From the NCBI GenBank assembly GCA_021324795.1, contig JAJPIK010000023.1, forward strand, positions 16,425 to 80,424: DNA of 64,000 nt. Reading direction: 5' to 3'. Position 1 is the stretch's first letter. Each line of letters opens with the position of its first letter. Positions 9,401 to 15,948 of the stretch are shown here, piece by piece. Made by a program: the position numbers and the translations under genes. This DNA comes from Chloroflexota bacterium. GTDB taxonomy: Bacteria > Chloroflexota > UBA6077 > FW602-bin22 > CADDYW01. The notes under the pieces were generated by a model. The model made no database searches. It was not told the DNA's origin and saw nothing but the letters and a program-made list of their open reading frames with translations.

Positions 9401-9924
9401 GGGGGAGCCACGCTCTTCGCCGTGGACGAGGCGCTCGGAGAGGATCTCGTCGTGGGAGAAGAGGAGCCCAACACTCTCGATGTGGCGCTGCCTGTCGCAT
9501 TTGTCGTCTGCGCGGTCCGAATATTACCCTTCGCGGGGGAAGCGGAATTGGGCGATGGGGAGTTGGCCGAATTGGTTATGGGGGCTGGTGCTCCGGTTAA
9601 GAGCTTATTCACCGTTGGGGGGGCACTCCCAATGGGGGCTCTGGACGGCATGCTAGCATGGCCGACCGCGTTTGCACTCTTTGGTGAAGGCGAGCTTGAG
9701 TGTTGATTGCTTTGAGCCGATGCGACTGGCATATCGCCTGGCAGTAGGCTTGATATTGGCAGCGGTGAGATGGTCATGGATATGGTGATGGTGAGCGCCA
9801 CGATTGTCTGCTTACCGCTCCTGAGCGGTCGCCAGCTTCTGCTTTTCGGTGGATCGCCGCGTGTCCAATCACGATGACTCGGGTAGTTCAATCGGTCACT
9901 GCCATCTGCTGGTCGCATACTCAT
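6463..9924 (-). CDS. Giant secreted Ser/Thr/Ala-rich repeat protein, C-terminally membrane-anchored
   Basis: 1153 aa, family unknown. Layout: basic cytoplasmic lead, hydrophobic segment about 38-62, low-complexity S/T/P/A stalk about 72-320, repeat region about 330-815, second low-complexity region, and a C-terminal helix (FIVAGILLAMALAAIRF, about 1115-1131) followed by RRR. Repeats are built on SGSAxAIGLxAQN, then a segment like VxVxGSN, then IxVxVQ, seen at about 411-455, 588-627 and 761-797, with looser copies at 331-385 and 683-725. Alternating small and beta-branched residues with regular Gln/Asn suggest a beta-solenoid or amyloid-like fold (inference). No LPxTG and no sortase gene are present. 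ATG 9924 follows AGGGGGCG. Confidence 0.85.
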   Translation of the reverse strand: MSMRPADGSDRLNYPSHRDWTRGDPPKSRSWRPLRSGKQTIVALTITISMTISPLPISSLLPGDMPVASAQSNQHSSSPSPKSANAVGHASMPSRAPIGSAPPTVNKLLTGAPAPITNSANSPSPNSASPAKGNIRTAQTTNATGSATSRVLGSSSPTTRSSPSASSTAKSVAPPAATPVASTSQGTALNTSAKTNATPAPVVDPTSVATAHLSSTAKPRSTSTAQPSSPTAKPAGTTLSAQSTPKAVTVAMTTVNPKMTTTATEVPRSEVTPLPQATTSPTRTVLADPTPPAPASPTPNRPVAAVPCSPPGTNSRVVTCATDTSMTTTSSGIAAASGVQDQTSLANVQTSVIVTGGGEGAAVVQNSNSAAINDRGAAIAQSGLSNVQDVAVTGGTSTFSNGSSAMPRANSGSAFAIGLIAQNNLTNIARAAVLVNGSNHADISVQSTNGVAITNSAGARAVSGAALSTVAKGQTLQASAVVNANPRLAITPPLARQPGIVRSNNLSSTGLSVSNVSRGALSSTVNGPTGPVSITQYGNATITNSGQATSISTDACIGNSCPPANGSGEGAAGQTPTKGLPSIVHASSGSASAVGLQAQNSVNTSANVNVHIGGSNFGIIHVIVQTISALINWGDAETQSGIAAATSGTPMTSSQSASPGSNVVPGSALAISGDVGATGATVTNQVNLSSSASVLVNGNNFNPIQVLVQLVVNIANRGIGSALSGSARATSYPAIPGDTGRPSGAALTAPIGLTTSATSGSAQAIGLQAQNQIDLSSDVSIDVTGSNYAPIDVYVVLGTQLANTGQASASTGQALASSSALSPASASNNGGTAADSASPGSTIGTMTTAPLPSDTLSGRAFNGPLTRSRTGNAQTSSVETTVYATNQQGSVASTPGSLKRTATNTADYLVQTRGQTSVVSGGASTGPIPIPPQISAQGSAPKPIPSGVAVLPSRASPQGSGIIILHRVPAPSTDNGGSGGPESTIGSLGSSTNGQPQAGSGNLLTDVTLWSTLPDPGLPLMPRPRLPTYRGQPVSRQNGQTATEMDTLAIIGEPSEAPMPGARLVTRTTPPDQVISRSDVAESLPGQATAPVVTTVRPEPLAVPASSRDKPTTTFIVAGILLAMALAAIRFGWRRRLWLVALVKSSLFLIHLP

Positions 9925-9963
9925 TACACGCCCCCTCGCGCGTCGTCTTGGTTGCCGCCCGTC

Positions 9964-10566
9964 TCAACTGCCCGGGCCAATGGTCACGTGGGTCGTGCCG
10001 TTCTCCGAGACAATCTGGACAGAAATCGTGTGGACCATGCCTCCCGAGCCAGACGAGACACTCAGATTCGTACTCTGGCGCGCGCCTGTCTGCTCGGACG
10101 TTGAACCTGGCGAGACTGTAATCGTCAGATCAGCACAGCCATCAGAGCGGCTGACCAAGCGAGCACTGAATCCGCGCCCGGCGATCAGGTTCTCGATTGA
10201 TTGCTGGATCTGGGAATCCGGGGTACCGCAAAGCTGGAAAGTTGCGGTAAGACCTGCTGTCGTTCTCGATGGAATATTTTGTGCAGGGGCAGGAGCGCCA
10301 GCATTATCGCCGACGAGGGGTGGAGGCGGGATCGGAGTTGGAGTCGGCGTGGAGCCACAAGGCCACGCTGCACCCCACCCCTCGTCAGTCAAGGTTGGCG
10401 TCGGAAACGGATCGTCGGTTCCGAGGTCTTCAACGTGGGCGGCGTTGGCTGTCTGGAAAATCGAGCGAGGAACACTTTCTCGGATCACCTGGATCCAGCC
10501 AACCGGCGCGATCGACCAAAGAGTAGTGCTGATGATCACGAGGATCCATATCCATCGACCACTCAT
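9964..10566 (-). CDS. Secreted protein of unknown function
   Basis: 200 aa. ATG at 10566 is preceded by GGGAGGAG. The N-terminal signal helix (WIWILVIISTTLWSIAPVGW) is followed by a PTPTPTPIPPPP linker and a C-terminal domain (about 105-200) with two cysteines (FQLCGTPDSQIQQSIENLIAG and RSDGCADLTITV) that could form a disulfide. The pattern of an amphipathic helix followed by beta strands does not match a family I know. It lies 39 bp upstream of the giant repeat protein on the same strand, so it is probably translated from the same message. Confidence 0.75.
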   Translation of the reverse strand: MSGRWIWILVIISTTLWSIAPVGWIQVIRESVPRSIFQTANAAHVEDLGTDDPFPTPTLTDEGWGAAWPCGSTPTPTPIPPPPLVGDNAGAPAPAQNIPSRTTAGLTATFQLCGTPDSQIQQSIENLIAGRGFSARLVSRSDGCADLTITVSPGSTSEQTGARQSTNLSVSSGSGGMVHTISVQIVSENGTTHVTIGPGS

Positions 10567-10640
10567 TCAACTCCTCCCGGCTCCCCCTGGATCAGATCAA
10601 CAATGTCCGTGGGCTATGCGAGCCCTCGCAAACGGTCGAG

Positions 10641-10679
10641 GATAGGAGGAAGGCTTCCGACGTTTGCCGTCCTCCTATC
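10641..10679 (-). terminator. Hairpin terminator after the Gly-rich protein gene
   Basis: GATAGGAGGAAGGC (10641-10654) pairs with GCCGTCCTCCTATC (10666-10679) with one mismatch around an 11-nt loop, 42 bp past the stop at 10721. No strong U-tract follows. Confidence 0.5.
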
Positions 10680-10720
10680 GGATCCTAGGTAATTCGTGGT
10701 GGGGCAGTTGCCCCGGCCGA

Positions 10721-11848
10721 CTAATGTGGCGTCGAGGTCGTGGTATTCGTCTGCGTTACCCCGTTCGAGTTCGTCGATGTCTGGGTGGACGTCGCGATCT
10801 GCGGATCGCTCTGGCTGACGCTGCTGCTCGCAGACGGCGTGTTACGCAGCGACACCCAATTCGATGGGTTGGCTTTTTGAGTCGCCGTAGTCGTGGCAGT
10901 CGAGGTCGCATCTCCCGTGTTGGAGGCATTGCCGCTCATCGCCGTGGCGTTGCCTTGGGTCATTGCTTTCACGGTGAGCCCGTTGTCGGCCGTGCCACCC
11001 GCGAGGACGGCACTGGCGGAATTGCGGCCGGTGTTGCCACCGTAGGCCATGTTCGAGGCGGATCCGCCATCGGCGCTAGCCGTGTTGGTATCCGCTCCGT
11101 TATTGCTACCGGAGCTTCCACCCGTGGCCGTGGCGCTCGCGGTCGAGTTGCCATGGCTACTGGCAGACCCACCGTCAGCAGAAGGATCGTCGATCTCGCC
11201 GCCATGTGCTGACGACTTAGAGGACGACCCGCTGGCCGTGCTGGTACCGCCGTCACCGGCAGCACCGGTCGAGACGCTGCCACCGTTCGCCTTCGCCGGG
11301 GCGATGGTTTTAGATTTCGCCGAGGACTTGGCATTGCCCCCGTCGCCGGTGGAGGGGGTGTTCTGCTGGTCGATCGAGCCACCATTCGCGTACGCATCGC
11401 CGGTATAGCCGTTCGCGTCGCCGGTGTCGTTGGTCGCGACCGCCTTGCCGTTGGCGCTCGCGTTCGCGGACTGCCAGTTCTTGATGCCAATCGTGGTGCT
11501 AGGACCATACGCCATGGCATCTCCGCTGTAGGTATCGATCTGAGCCTGACTGTCGGACTGGAGATCAGCAGTCTGCTCTGCCTTGAAGCTGGCTGACGCT
11601 TTCTGGGTATTAGGCTGCGACTGATCCACCTTTGACTTCTGGGTCGAGGTCAGAGTCGGATCCGTGCTCTGCGATGTCGACTGCCAGTCTTTGCTTACGT
11701 TCGCCTGAAGGGCGAGCTTGCTGTCGTCAAAGTGGACGGTGATCGGGTAGGCAAGCGCATTGGCCGGCAAGAGTAGTGACAGGGCCAAGGTTGCTGCCGA
11801 GAAGCCGGTGATCGCCATGCGCTTGAATCGGCTGTGATGCTCTATCAT
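10721..11848 (-). CDS. Secreted Gly/Asn/Ser/Ala-rich repeat protein
   Basis: 375 aa from ATG 11848 (GGGAG upstream, 11-bp spacing). The frame stays open to 12118, but the signal peptide (ITGFSAATLALSLLLPANALA) fixes the start near 11848. After a short folded-looking N-terminal part (YPITVHFDDSKLALQANV) the protein is a run of short repeats of the kind GDAxGYTGDAYANGGS, GGSxStGAAGDGG, GGSASSHGNS, ending in a Thr/Ser tail. No cysteine, no transmembrane anchor. Composition suggests an exported structural or surface-coat protein (inference). A short Gln-rich stretch (DLQSDSQAQIDTYSGDA) recalls the QAQN units of the giant protein. It is driven by copy B of the shared upstream module. Confidence 0.8.
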   Translation of the reverse strand: MIEHHSRFKRMAITGFSAATLALSLLLPANALAYPITVHFDDSKLALQANVSKDWQSTSQSTDPTLTSTQKSKVDQSQPNTQKASASFKAEQTADLQSDSQAQIDTYSGDAMAYGPSTTIGIKNWQSANASANGKAVATNDTGDANGYTGDAYANGGSIDQQNTPSTGDGGNAKSSAKSKTIAPAKANGGSVSTGAAGDGGTSTASGSSSKSSAHGGEIDDPSADGGSASSHGNSTASATATGGSSGSNNGADTNTASADGGSASNMAYGGNTGRNSASAVLAGGTADNGLTVKAMTQGNATAMSGNASNTGDATSTATTTATQKANPSNWVSLRNTPSASSSVSQSDPQIATSTQTSTNSNGVTQTNTTTSTPH

Positions 11849-12153
11849 GGTCTTGTGTTCTCCCAGTGTTTTTCCTAACCGGAACAAAAGGGCTCGGCTT
11901 CCGAAGTTATGGAATCTCTGGTCGGAGTCGGAAGCGGGCCACTTGGGAATCTGCCGCGAAGGAGCGGCACCTTTGCTGGGTGGCGGCCCGCGGGCGAACC
12001 CGCAAACGGGACGCCGGAAGGAATCCCCCGGACACCGGGACTTCGACAGCATCGTCGTCTCCGAATCTGCCTCACCGGCTAGGTCCGATCCGGGGACGAG
12101 CGTGACGCTCGTCCCCACTGGCGGTCACTCGCGTGAACTGTCAGCGTACCCGA
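11849..12153 (-). other. Long 5' leader of the Gly-rich protein gene with a perfect hairpin
   Basis: About 300 bp between the start codon (11848) and the shared module. It contains a perfect 11-bp stem with 3-nt loop, GGGGACGAGCG-TGA-CGCTCGTCCCC (12092-12102 / 12106-12116). I see no small gene and no riboswitch consensus I recognise. Confidence 0.5.
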
Positions 12154-12227
12154 GGCCCCAGCACAGCCAAGCATAGGTGAGGAAGATTGGCTTGAATATC
12201 ACCCTGGAGAAGACAATTTTGCCACCC
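12154..12227 (-). promoter_or_regulatory. Shared upstream module, copy B
   Basis: Gap-free homologue of 4467-4540: exact 17-mer GCTTGAATATCACCCTG at 12190-12206, CAAGCATAG at 12168-12176 and TTTTGCCACCC ending at 12227. It lies about 300 bp upstream of the Gly-rich protein start. Confidence 0.7.
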
Positions 12228-12264
12228 GAAGCAGGACACCCTTTCAGATGTACGATTGGCTCAG

Positions 12265-12376
12265 TTTGTCACTCTTTTGGATCACCGAGTAGCCGGCCGT
12301 AACCCTCCGTCTGCTAGGATGATCTTTGCAAGGTGACAGGGATAGCAACCGATCGGGTGACAGAGGAAAGGTGACC
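12265..12376. promoter_or_regulatory. Cluster of GTCAC / GGTGACA boxes
   Basis: TTTGTCACTC (from about 12265), GGTGACAG at 12332 and 12356, and GGTGACC at 12370 lie between the LuxR-type gene's stop and copy B of the module. GGTGACAG also occurs at 4591. They look like repeated operators for one regulator. Confidence 0.4.
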
Positions 12377-12384
12377 GTGTGATC

Positions 12385-13104
12385 TTACGAGCAATTGCTG
12401 GCGAGGACGGCATTTGGCGGCTCGTCCGGCCAGCGAGCCGGAAGAAGGCCACGTTCTAAGGCGAGGCTGACCGCGGCTGCCCGGGTATCAGTCTGGAGCT
12501 TCTCACGGATACGTCGCAGATAGGTCTTCACTGTGTTGCGGGAGAGGCAGAGCGTGTCGGCAATGTCGTCTTCCCTGGCACCAGCCGCGGCGAGGCTAAG
12601 TACTTCGGACTCCCGTTGTGAAAGTGGCACGTCCGTGCCCCAGCGCGGCGGACCGACGGATGCCCATCGGAAGGCCGCGTCCAGCAGTCGACGAGCGGTC
12701 TGGGGGCAGAGCCACATGCCCCGGTCGGCGACAGCGACGATGGCGCTGCAAACATCCTCTGGCCAGAGTGCGGTGTGGATGCCATAGCCATGGACACCGA
12801 GCCGGAAGGTCTCGACAATCTCCGCGTAACTCTCATTGGCAGTAAAGATCAGCACTTTGGTCATCGCCACGGCGTCGGCGAGCCCTTTCATGATTGGTCC
12901 AGCCTCGAGGTGCGGAATATCTGCGTTGAGGATGAGAACGTCGCAAGCCTGCTGGCGAGCGTGTGTGATGGCGTCTTGTGCATCTTGCAGACGATCGATC
13001 AGCTTGATGCGGGCGTCCTGCTCGAGTGCCGCGATCATACCGGCCTGCAGTAGGGGTGATCCACCAATGACGGTGGTCCGGATACACTCCATAGATCGTC
13101 TCAT
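12385..13104 (-). CDS. LuxR/NarL-family regulator with degenerate receiver domain
   Basis: 239-aa transcription factor. ATG 13104 is chosen because AAGGAGG lies 7 bp upstream; an in-frame ATG at 13170 has none. N-terminal receiver-like domain (about 8-125), C-terminal LuxR HTH (about 165-230: LSQRESEVLSLAAAGARED, IADTLCLSRNTVKTYLRRIR, EKLQTDTRAAAV). The receiver lacks its chemistry: the acidic pair is GGSP, the phospho-acceptor position in DVLILNADIP is Asn, and the conserved Lys is absent (GYGIHTAL). It therefore probably works without phosphorylation, and no histidine kinase is nearby. Placement at the head of the exported-protein block suggests it regulates that block. Confidence 0.85.
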   Translation of the reverse strand: MRRSMECIRTTVIGGSPLLQAGMIAALEQDARIKLIDRLQDAQDAITHARQQACDVLILNADIPHLEAGPIMKGLADAVAMTKVLIFTANESYAEIVETFRLGVHGYGIHTALWPEDVCSAIVAVADRGMWLCPQTARRLLDAAFRWASVGPPRWGTDVPLSQRESEVLSLAAAGAREDDIADTLCLSRNTVKTYLRRIREKLQTDTRAAAVSLALERGLLPARWPDEPPNAVLASNCS

Positions 13105-13590
13105 TGGATTGCCTCCTTGCAACCTCTTGACGTCATGGACGCGGACGTCGCCAGCAATCATTGCTGGCACGACAAGCTCCGCTATCGACGTCGGGCCCGA
13201 TCTTGCCCTCAGCGACGGCTTTCGGGCTGTCTTACGCCGGTTCGCCTTCGAACCTGGCCGTTAGCTGGTCGGCTCGGAACTAAAGGACAAGGAGAGTTGG
13301 GCTACCGGGGTGTGGCTGTCGAGAAGATTAAAGATAGGGGCCTCTCCCAAAGTCAGGAGGGAGATGGGGAACTTGGAGTAGGGAGCCAAAAAAGTCCACT
13401 CTTCCTACCGGTGCACCTCCTCATCTCATCGATTTCATTCAGCGATTTCATCGGCCGTGGCAGCCCAAACTGCCAGGTGTCACTCTATGAAAACTATTAA
13501 ATCTTACAAGCGACAATCATAGCATACGAAGGTTGAGAATAGGTAGAGTTAAACCTGCAAAAAACATCCCGATTACTTGGGGTGATCATT
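13105..13590. other. Gene-free stretch upstream of the LuxR-type regulator
   Basis: About 490 bp without a supportable gene. The last third (about 13480-13590) is conspicuously AT-rich for this sequence. It should contain the regulator's promoter, which I could not fix. A frame open at 13117-13500 on the plus strand has no ribosome site and no recognisable product. Confidence 0.5.
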
Positions 13591-13617
13591 TTTACAAGCT
13601 AACCTTTACAAGCTAAC
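13591..13617. repeat. Tandem 13-bp direct repeat
   Basis: TTTACAAGCTAAC occurs at 13591-13603 and again at 13605-13617. The second copy runs into the left arm of the adjoining terminator hairpin. Confidence 0.8.
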
Positions 13618-13656
13618 TGCCGACGACGGGCGTGAGCCCGTCGTCGGCAGTTAGCT
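13611..13656 (-). terminator. 21-bp perfect hairpin ending the gtrA operon
   Basis: Arms 13611-13631 and 13636-13656 are exact reverse complements around loop GTGA. The stem includes the stop codon of the GtrA gene (TAA at 13653-13651), so the end of the coding sequence lies inside the terminator. Confidence 0.8.
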
Positions 13657-14121
13657 TGCCCACGTCCAGAAGACGCTGGCGGCGAAGTTCCAGGTGGTCG
13701 CGGCGCCAATCGCGATGAGATTGGCGATGACGTAATAGAGACCGAATAATTGAATCAAGACGGTAAAAACACCGGTAGTGATCGCCAGACCACCAAGCGA
13801 GGCGACGTTGAAGCGCACGAAGCGGCGAACTGAGACCCTCTGCTGGCCGAACGTCCACCAGTTGTTCCACAAGAAATTGTTCACCACGGCGAGTTCGGAC
13901 GCGAGAGCCGCCGCCAACGATGGAGACCAGTGGAGGTGACCGAAAAAGAGTCGCACGAACACGAGATTGACGACGATGCCGCTGAGGCCGACGACGCCGA
14001 AGCGGAATAATCTTCCCCAGCTAACCCTCGCGCGCACCCATGCGCGCCAATTGGGAGGATTGGGGCGCAACCTCTGTTTGGGGGTCAGCATTGACGCCGA
14101 TGCCTCTTTTAAAATTTTCAT
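13651..14121 (-). CDS. GtrA-family membrane protein
   Basis: 156 aa with four predicted membrane helices (FGVVGLSGIVVNLVFVRLFF, SLAAALASELAVVNNFLW, FVRFNVASLGGLAITTGVF, YYVIANLIAIGAATTWNFAAS). The GtrA family is thought to flip or present polyprenyl-phosphate-linked sugars at the membrane. The motif ASELAVVNNFLWNNWWTF is characteristic. It begins 13 bp after the polyprenol-phosphate glycosyltransferase gene, the classic pairing, so the two probably make and translocate one lipid-linked sugar. ATG 14121 has a weak ribosome site; ATG 14091 (M11) is an alternative. Confidence 0.9.
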   Translation of the reverse strand: MKILKEASASMLTPKQRLRPNPPNWRAWVRARVSWGRLFRFGVVGLSGIVVNLVFVRLFFGHLHWSPSLAAALASELAVVNNFLWNNWWTFGQQRVSVRRFVRFNVASLGGLAITTGVFTVLIQLFGLYYVIANLIAIGAATTWNFAASVFWTWAS

Positions 14122-14134
14122 GACCGTTACAACT

Positions 14135-14896
14135 TCACGATGCGGTGAATTCGGGATTTTTGAGGCGCTTGGACTCTTCTAAGCGCAATCGCCAGACCAG
14201 GAGCATTGCTTCGAAGAAGATCTGCCCTGACATCTTTGACTCGCCAAGCTTGCGGTCGACAAAACAGATCGGGACTTCGATCAGGCGTAAGCCTTGTCGG
14301 TGGCATCGCCAATTCATCTCGACCTGGAAACCAAAGCCGGTCGAGTGCACATGGTTCAAATCGATCCGGGCGAGAGCCTCTCGTCGAAAACACTTGAATC
14401 CGCTGGTGGGATCCCGCACCGGTAGCCCCAGGATCATCTGGGTGTAGAGCGATCCGCCGCGGCTAATCAACCAGCGACGGAGAGGCCAGTTCACCGCTCC
14501 CCCTCCTGGTACGTAGCGCGAGCCGATGGCGACGTCAGCCTGATTAGCGGCGTTGACTAGGCGGGGCAGGTCGGCCGGATTGTGGGAGAAATCAGCATCC
14601 ATTTGGATGACGAAATCGTAGGCTGGACTGGCGCGCAAGGCCTCGCGGAAACCGACAATGTACGCCGTTCCGAGACCTTGCTTCCCGTCCCGATGGAGAA
14701 CTCGTAGTCGGTTCACGTATTGCTCGGACAGATTGTCAGCGATGATTCCGGTGCCATCTGGCGAGTTATCGTCGACGATCAAGAGCGAGAAGTCAGGATG
14801 TGCGAGAATCTCGGCGGCGAGCCGCGGTAAATTGGCCGCCTCGTTGAAAGTCGGAATGACAACCAGCGTTGACATGCCGACAGGACTCCGCAGCAT
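14135..14896 (-). CDS. Polyprenol-phosphate mannosyltransferase (GT2, DPM1-like)
   Basis: 253-aa soluble GT2-fold enzyme that transfers a hexose, probably mannose, from a nucleotide sugar to polyprenyl phosphate on the inner membrane face. Visible motifs: VVIPTFNEAANLP, IVDDNSPDGTG (nucleotide-binding DD), the DAD metal-binding motif in QMDADFSHNP, GSRYVPGG, and RDPTSGFKCFRREAL. No C-terminal membrane segments, so it belongs to the short DPM1-like group. ATG 14896 is preceded by AAGGAG at 7 bp. It is co-transcribed with the GtrA gene. The polytopic glycosyltransferases at 47.7-52 kb would be logical users of such a lipid-linked donor (inference). Confidence 0.9.
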   Translation of the reverse strand: MLRSPVGMSTLVVIPTFNEAANLPRLAAEILAHPDFSLLIVDDNSPDGTGIIADNLSEQYVNRLRVLHRDGKQGLGTAYIVGFREALRASPAYDFVIQMDADFSHNPADLPRLVNAANQADVAIGSRYVPGGGAVNWPLRRWLISRGGSLYTQMILGLPVRDPTSGFKCFRREALARIDLNHVHSTGFGFQVEMNWRCHRQGLRLIEVPICFVDRKLGESKMSGQIFFEAMLLVWRLRLEESKRLKNPEFTAS

Positions 14897-15062
14897 TGAG
14901 TCTCCTTGTTCACGGACTACATTGCCCGCCCCATGTCACCAGTAGTCAGCTACTTGTACCTCTAGGAGAATCGGGCGAGACGATTGACCAGGGACGCTAT
15001 GTGGGCGAGATTCCTATTATACAACCTCGACGATCGCCTAGGGATTTTCTGGATCCACTAAA

Positions 15063-15944
15063 ATGGTGCCCATTATGACGATTGTCGCCTTAGCGCTCGT
15101 TCTCGCTTCAGCGTTTGCTCATGCTACCTGGAATTACCTGGCGAAGTCGAGTCGAGACACCTACGCGTTCACCTGGGCCTTTACCAGTTTGGCCGGCTTG
15201 ATCTATCTGCCGGTTTCCGTCACCCTCAGCCGGACGTGGCCATCGCTTCAGGCCCTCTCCTTCATTGCCGTCACGGCATTCCTACATGTCCTTTATTTCG
15301 GGTTACTCAACGCGAGCTACAGTCGCGCCGACCTTTCTCTAGTCTACCCGGTCGCTCGTGGCACTGGACTCGCATTGATTCCCCTTGGTGCAGTGTGGTT
15401 GTTGCAAGAGCACATCTCGTTCCTAGGAACTCTTTCGATCCTGATCATCGTCAGCGGAGTGCTGACCGTCCATTCCCGGGGGCGAGGTCGCGCCGCGTTG
15501 GTGGGACTAGGAAAATCACTAGGAGAATCTGGCTCGCGTCTCGCTGTCCTCACCGGCGTAGTGATCGCGAGCTATAGCCTTTGGGATGCACATGCGCTGT
15601 CGGTGACGTCGCCGATCTTGCTCGATGCCGGCATCTTTGCCGGCCAGGCCATCTTGGTCGCCCCGTTCGTACTGATCAAGAAGCGGACGGCGGTGCGGCG
15701 TGAGTGGTGTGAACGGCCGTTCGCGGTAATTGCCGCGGCAATCCTCTCGCCACTTGCCTATTTCCTCGTGCTGACCGCGATCACACTGAGCGGCGTTGCC
15801 TACGTCGCACCAACCCGAGAAATCGGTATGGTGTTTGGCGTACTATTAGGATGGCACTCCCTCAAGGAAGGTCACGCCGCGAATCGATTGCTCGGCTCAG
15901 CCTTGATCGTGGCCGGCGTTTTTGGCTTAGCGCTTTCCCCGTGA
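15063..15944 (+). CDS. EamA/DMT-family transporter
   Basis: 293 aa, about ten transmembrane helices in two five-helix halves, the drug/metabolite transporter fold. N-terminal half starts ALVLASAFAHATWNYLAKSS, with the EamA-type ARGTGLALIPLGAVWLLQEHIS segment ending helix 4. The second half ends LLGSALIVAGVFGLAL. Substrate cannot be told from sequence. ATG 15063 or the in-frame ATG 15075 could be used. A TATACA box lies about 45 bp upstream. It converges on the PHP gene with only 4 bp between stops. Confidence 0.85.
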   Translation: MVPIMTIVALALVLASAFAHATWNYLAKSSRDTYAFTWAFTSLAGLIYLPVSVTLSRTWPSLQALSFIAVTAFLHVLYFGLLNASYSRADLSLVYPVARGTGLALIPLGAVWLLQEHISFLGTLSILIIVSGVLTVHSRGRGRAALVGLGKSLGESGSRLAVLTGVVIASYSLWDAHALSVTSPILLDAGIFAGQAILVAPFVLIKKRTAVRREWCERPFAVIAAAILSPLAYFLVLTAITLSGVAYVAPTREIGMVFGVLLGWHSLKEGHAANRLLGSALIVAGVFGLALSP

Positions 15945-15948
15945 GGAA

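Noticed and set aside
6494..9706. Many long plus-strand frames opposite the giant repeat protein
   Set aside because: They are antisense shadows of a low-complexity gene, lack ribosome sites and show no recognisable domains.
11849..12118. N-terminal extension of the Gly-rich protein to ATG 12118
   Set aside because: A signal peptide begins near 11848 and the extension has non-coding-like composition; GGGAG supports the shorter start.
13117..13500. Open plus-strand frame of 127 codons
   Set aside because: No ribosome-binding site, basic and incoherent product, overlaps the promoter side of the LuxR-type gene.
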